The notes below the pieces were generated by a model that made no database searches, was not told the origin of the DNA, and worked only from the letters and a program-made list of their open reading frames with translations. Of a DNA stretch of 43,472 nt, positions 40,852 through 43,472 are shown piece after piece (the stretch's first letter is position 1; each line of letters begins with the position of its first letter). The translations under genes and the position numbers were made by a program. Where the stretch lies: positions 1-43,472 of the forward strand of contig NZ_KZ626912.1 in NCBI RefSeq assembly GCF_002911015.1, read 5' to 3'. The stretch is from Streptomyces populi. GTDB taxonomy: Bacteria; Actinomycetota; Actinomycetes; Streptomycetales; Streptomycetaceae.

Positions 40852-41811
40852 TCAGGCGCCCACGTGGGTCGACCGCTCCGAGGGAGCCTGTAGGGGTGCC
40901 TCGGCCGGCCGCCGCCGGCGCGCGTACGCGCGGGCGAGCGCCGCGGCCAGAGACACCGTCAGACCCATGGCCAGCAGCAGCCAGCTGACGAACCGCAGGG
41001 TCTCGGTGAGGGCGTCGTACACCGCGCCCGCGGCCGTGCGGGACACGTCGGGCGGCAGGTCGTCGAGGGTGAGCCTGCGGCCGACGGTGATCGCGGCACC
41101 GAGCAGCGCGGCGCCCAACGCGGTGCCGAGGCCCGTCGCGAGGACCGCCCGGCGGCGGCGCACGGCGATGACGATGCCGGTCGCCGCGAAGACGACCGAC
41201 GCCGACGGGAGCCAGAATCCGGCGACTTCGAGCACGTGGAACCCCTTCCGGAGCCGGGCCAGGTCCTCGGCCTCGAGCACGGTGATCTCGGTGTGCTCGA
41301 CCGGGATCCGGTCGGCCAACGGCATGTGGTCGTCGGCGAGACGGCGTTTCACCTGTTCGGTGACCGGCGCGAGATCGACGGTCACCGCGCCCTCGCGGTC
41401 CTCGCGCAGCGCCCGCATCACGGCCTCGTGCGCCGCCAGGTTGGCGGCCTCCCACGCCGTGCGGTACGCCTCGGTCTCGGTGAACGAGCGCACGGCGTCC
41501 CGCACGAAGTGGTTCACCGGCCCCTGGAGCCTTGGCCGGACGTGGACTTCGCGCAGGATGTCGTCGGTGACGCCGGCCGCGATGGCGTCCCGGACGTCGT
41601 CGTCGGCGGCGAGCGGCGCCATGGTGGCCTCGTAGCGTTCGGAGTCGCCGAGGCCGTACGTCGCCCACGCCGACAGCGCGCCGAGCGGCGCGAGGAGGCA
41701 GGCGAGCGCGATCAGCACGGCCGACAGGGCGCTCCGGACACGAGGGGGCACGACTCCAGGCAAGACCTTCCGGCCCCCGCGGGCGAGCGGACCGACTGCA
41801 AATGGGCGCAT
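40852..41811 (-). CDS. Four-helix integral membrane protein with large extracytoplasmic loop
   Basis: A 319-residue protein of unknown function. One transmembrane helix near the N-terminus (about 26-54, VRSALSAVLIALACLLAPLG) is followed by about 150 residues of acidic, helical, probably extracytoplasmic sequence (YEATMAPLAADDDVRDAIAAG, then VTDDILREVHVRP), and then three more helices (about 205-230, 238-260, 282-303) with a basic tail. The region after the first helix resembles membrane proteins often found in Streptomyces without known role. The start is uncertain. ATG 41811 (MRPFAVGPLARGG) is preferred because the frame further upstream only reads through a short DNA repeat that would encode GFTGRV repeats. 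Confidence 0.72.
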   Translation of the reverse strand: MRPFAVGPLARGGRKVLPGVVPPRVRSALSAVLIALACLLAPLGALSAWATYGLGDSERYEATMAPLAADDDVRDAIAAGVTDDILREVHVRPRLQGPVNHFVRDAVRSFTETEAYRTAWEAANLAAHEAVMRALREDREGAVTVDLAPVTEQVKRRLADDHMPLADRIPVEHTEITVLEAEDLARLRKGFHVLEVAGFWLPSASVVFAATGIVIAVRRRRAVLATGLGTALGAALLGAAITVGRRLTLDDLPPDVSRTAAGAVYDALTETLRFVSWLLLAMGLTVSLAAALARAYARRRRPAEAPLQAPSERSTHVGA

Positions 41812-41837
41812 ACGACAAGCCGTACGGGGAGCCGCCG

Positions 41838-41912
41838 CACCCGTCCCGTGAAGCCGGCCCCGCCGCACCCGTCCCGTGAAGCCGGCCCCGGCCACCCGTC
41901 CCGTGAAGCCGG
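41838..41912. repeat. Three tandem copies of a 20-bp unit
   Basis: CACCCGTCCCGTGAAGCCGG occurs at 41838-41857, 41866-41885 and 41893-41912 (periods 28 and 27 bp) in the divergent region upstream of the four-helix membrane protein. Confidence 0.85.
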
Positions 41913-42051
41913 TCCCGGCCCCGCCCGGACCTCGTCGGCAGCCGTCCGGCCCCGTCACCACCCCGTCAGATTCCCGTCCACGCCCGCCGGGGGCCTCCCG
42001 GCCCGGCCGCCGGCCCCGCGCATCCCAACAACCCCAAGGGTTCTGACCGCT

Positions 42052-42078
42052 CGGGTGGAGCCCTCACCCGAACGGGTG
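42052..42078. promoter_or_regulatory. Three CGGGTG half-sites upstream of the SH3-protein gene
   Basis: CGGGTG (42052-42057), CACCCG (42065-42070) and CGGGTG (42073-42078) alternate in orientation. The last two form the palindrome CACCCG-AA-CGGGTG. They end about 30 bp before the start codon, in promoter position. Confidence 0.45.
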
Positions 42079-42108
42079 TTTCCTGGATCTGGGGAGAAGG
42101 AGGCCGAT

Positions 42109-42663
42109 ATGCGCACCACCCCAGCACTGCGGACTCTTGCCGCGGCCCTGCTCAGCGGCGGTGTACTGACCGCCGTGGCCGCCGGTCCCTCCGTGGCGGC
42201 GACCGAGTCGGCGCACACCGGTGACGGTGGCTCCGGCAGCCCCGTCTGGGGCACCGTCATCTCCCGTGGGGAGATGAACCTGCGGCTGCAGCCCAGCACG
42301 GACTCGCCCGTCGTCGGAGCGCTTCCGTCAGGCAGTCAGGACCGCGTCCAGTGCGCGGTGAACGGGCAGAGCGTGCTCGGCACCAGCGTCTGGTACTGGC
42401 TCGTCGGCGCCCACGCCTGGGCCAGCGCCGCCTTCGTCGACACCGGCGGCCGGTCGGTGCCGGGCTGTTCGGACCCGTGTCCCGACCAGAAGGACGGGAC
42501 GTGGCACAACGCGCACTGGGACCACGAGCGCAACCCGGCGAACGACCCCGGCTGGAGCGTGACCGCCTCCGGCTCCTGGACCTTCACCGTCTCCAGCGCG
42601 TGGAGCTGGACCGTGTCCGGCTCCTCCTCGAACTCCTGGGACTGGGTCCCAGGTGGCAGGTGA
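42109..42663 (+). CDS. Secreted bacterial-SH3-like protein with Trp-rich tail
   Basis: A 184-residue exported protein. Residues 1-30 form a signal peptide (LRTLAAALLSGGVLTAVAAGPSVAA). An SH3-like (SH3b) module follows (about 47-112; MNLRLQPSTDSPVVGALPSGSQ, then WYWLVGAHAWASAAFVDTGG), a fold used for binding cell-wall peptides, with cysteines near 83, 121 and 125. After CSDPCPD, the last 55 residues are Trp/Ser-rich with a doubled motif (GSWTFTVSS and WSWTVSGSSSNSWDW). No catalytic domain is present, so it is a binding or adhesive protein, perhaps a partner of a wall hydrolase. AAGGAGG at 42097-42103 gives a strong start. Confidence 0.8.
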   Translation: MRTTPALRTLAAALLSGGVLTAVAAGPSVAATESAHTGDGGSGSPVWGTVISRGEMNLRLQPSTDSPVVGALPSGSQDRVQCAVNGQSVLGTSVWYWLVGAHAWASAAFVDTGGRSVPGCSDPCPDQKDGTWHNAHWDHERNPANDPGWSVTASGSWTFTVSSAWSWTVSGSSSNSWDWVPGGR

Positions 42664-42686
42664 GTAGGTGAGTGAGGGAGACGCAT

Positions 42687-42713
42687 GAGGCCCTGGCATC
42701 GCGCCGGGGCCTC
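42687..42713 (+). terminator. Terminator of the SH3-protein gene
   Basis: GAGGCCC (42687-42693) pairs with GGGCCTC (42707-42713), with an inner TGGC/GCCG-type extension, 24 bp past the stop codon. Confidence 0.65.
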
Positions 42714-42724
42714 GTGTGCCGTGT

Positions 42725-42756
42725 GCGCCGTTCCGCCGGTCACGGCGGAACGGCGC
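42725..42756. terminator. Strong bidirectional hairpin terminator
   Basis: Perfect 14-bp arms GCGCCGTTCCGCCG (42725-42738) and CGGCGGAACGGCGC (42743-42756) with a tetraloop, just outside the 3' end of the convergent membrane-protein gene. Confidence 0.85.
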
Positions 42757-42765
42757 CTCACGGGA

Positions 42766-43200
42766 TCAGCTCGACTTTCCCTCCGCGTCCTCGTGCGTGT
42801 AGTAGCGGTAGAAGGCCACCGCGTACACGCCCGCCGCCACCGGCAGCGACATGAACACGGACCGCAGGATCGTCGCGTCGGTCTGGCTGTACAGGAAACC
42901 GAACGCGCAGCCCGCGAACACGGCCCACACCAGCGCGTGCGTCTCGCGCCGCATCAGCGGCGCCACCGTCCGGGCACCCACGTAGGCCGCGGCGAACGCG
43001 ATGGCGCACACGAAGCCGAACAGCACGTTCCAGCCCGTGATGGCCCCCGCGTCCCGGTTGATGGCGGCGGCCCAGTAGCCGTAGACGAGCCCGCCGGCGA
43101 CGGGCACGGCCCACTTCGCGATCGTGTGGGTCTGTTCCCCGAAGACGTCGGTCGATCCGGATGTACGTGGTGTCCCTGACACGGGTGCGGCTTGAGCCAT
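42766..43200 (-). CDS. Four-helix membrane protein, unknown function
   Basis: A 144-residue protein with about 25 polar N-terminal residues and then four transmembrane helices (about 27-47, IAKWAVPVAGGLVYGYWAAA; 55-78; 87-107; 113-131), and a short charged tail (YRYYTHEDAEGKSS). No catalytic motif or family is recognised. It resembles small conserved actinobacterial integral membrane proteins of unknown role. AGAGGAG upstream supports ATG 43200. The gene is divergent from the partial gene at the right end and separated from the SH3 gene by a bidirectional hairpin. Confidence 0.8.
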   Translation of the reverse strand: MAQAAPVSGTPRTSGSTDVFGEQTHTIAKWAVPVAGGLVYGYWAAAINRDAGAITGWNVLFGFVCAIAFAAAYVGARTVAPLMRRETHALVWAVFAGCAFGFLYSQTDATILRSVFMSLPVAAGVYAVAFYRYYTHEDAEGKSS

Positions 43201-43271
43201 GGAAGGACTCCTCTCTGCTCACCCCCGCCTTCCAGGTCACACCCCGCCGGGGCCCCTGGCAAGTCGGGACG

Positions 43272-43320
43272 GCACCCCCTCACGGCACGCTCCGCGGCAC
43301 CCCTCACGGCACCCTTCGCG
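43272..43320. repeat. Imperfect 25-bp tandem repeat in a divergent promoter region
   Basis: Two adjacent copies of GCACCCC(C)TCACGGCAC with YTYCGCG follow each other between the membrane-protein gene and the right-end gene. No gene is visible in 43201-43369. Confidence 0.5.
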
Positions 43321-43369
43321 CCGCTTCTCCGGGATGCGGTGATCATGGTCGCGTGCTTCGCTGAGGTGC

Positions 43370-43472
43370 ATGAAGCTCGTACTCTTCGGTGCCACCGGCA
43401 TGGTCGGCAGCCGTATCGCCACGGAGGCGTCGGCGCGCGGACACCAGGTCGTCGCGGTCAGCCGGTCCGGAC
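43370..43472 (+). CDS. NAD(P)-binding SDR-like protein, N-terminal part only
   Basis: The gene is cut by the right window edge after 34 codons. The visible protein begins MKLVLFGATGMVGSRIATEA, a beta-strand plus the Rossmann motif GxTGxxG (GATGMVG) typical of extended or atypical short-chain dehydrogenases, NmrA-like proteins and NAD(P)H-binding oxidoreductases. GAGG lies about 4 nt before ATG 43370. Substrate and class need the missing part. Confidence 0.75.
   Translation, partial: MKLVLFGATGMVGSRIATEASARGHQVVAVSRSG

Larger units (their letters stand above)
41812..42108. other. Divergent region between membrane-protein and SH3-protein genes
   Basis: This 297-bp gap holds the three-copy 20-bp repeat (41838-41912), an inverted repeat AACCC-CAA-GGGTT (42030-42042) and three CGGGTG half-sites (42052-42078). 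I see no extra gene. Confidence 0.55.

Noticed and set aside
38666..41818. A 1050-residue open frame spanning the FUSC and four-helix genes in another frame
   Set aside because: It crosses two real genes and their gap, with Arg/Pro/Ala-rich shadow composition and no domain.

Overview
The window is chromosomal DNA from a Streptomyces-type actinomycete. The evidence is very high G+C with strong third-position G/C bias, GTG and TTG starts, GGAGG-type ribosome sites, several possible leaderless starts, PknB-type Ser/Thr kinases, a mycothiol-linked maleylpyruvate isomerase fold, a bacterial proteasome activator, and a perfect ParB-binding parS site (27951-27966). Gene content and order resemble, from memory, the S. 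coelicolor region from metG/aspS to the bkd genes, on the origin-proximal side of the core chromosome. I see no insertion sequence, prophage, tRNA, rRNA or CRISPR array.

Layout. 1-5.5 kb: a cut secreted-protein gene, the proteasome activator gene bpa, two divergent receptor-like Ser/Thr kinases (one with a PASTA-like domain, one with a Thr/Pro/Asp-rich outer tail), and an orphan NarL/LuxR response regulator. 5.9-9.6 kb: bkdABC (E1alpha, E1beta, E2 of the branched-chain 2-oxoacid dehydrogenase), which feeds branched fatty-acid and polyketide starter units. It has no E3 gene and a long AT-rich upstream region shared with the response regulator. 9.7-12.7 kb: a K15-type penicillin-binding protein and a GntR-MFS operon. 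13-19 kb: an MDMPI-like protein, a nitrilase-like amidase, a LURP-one/GlxA operon, a cupin, an NHLRC2-like thioredoxin/NHL protein and a small DUF6458 membrane protein. 19-25.5 kb: M18 aminopeptidase, FadE5-type acyl-CoA dehydrogenase, SseB-like protein, pirin and an AI-2E family transporter. 25.4-31.4 kb: a PAS/GAF/SpoIIE/HATPase regulator, parS, aspS, a secreted intradiol-dioxygenase-like protein and an unknown protein. 31.6-43.5 kb: a large secreted FG-GAP protein, metG, a TerF-like vWA protein with an acidic low-complexity arm, a FUSC permease, membrane proteins, a secreted SH3 protein with a Trp-rich tail, and the start of an NAD(P)-binding protein.

Most of this is conserved core biology: translation, lipid and branched-chain metabolism, envelope proteins and signalling. 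The new-looking signals are mainly regulatory or architectural: paired operator-like sites before the acyl-CoA dehydrogenase gene, a palindrome cluster before bkdA, operator-like repeats before the SseB, pirin and SH3 genes, a recurrent leaderless-start geometry, 3'-overlapping convergent genes that both encode Gly/Pro-rich tails, the acidic-arm vWA protein, and an AspRS that looks alphaproteobacterial. I found no clearly novel multi-gene defence or mobile system.
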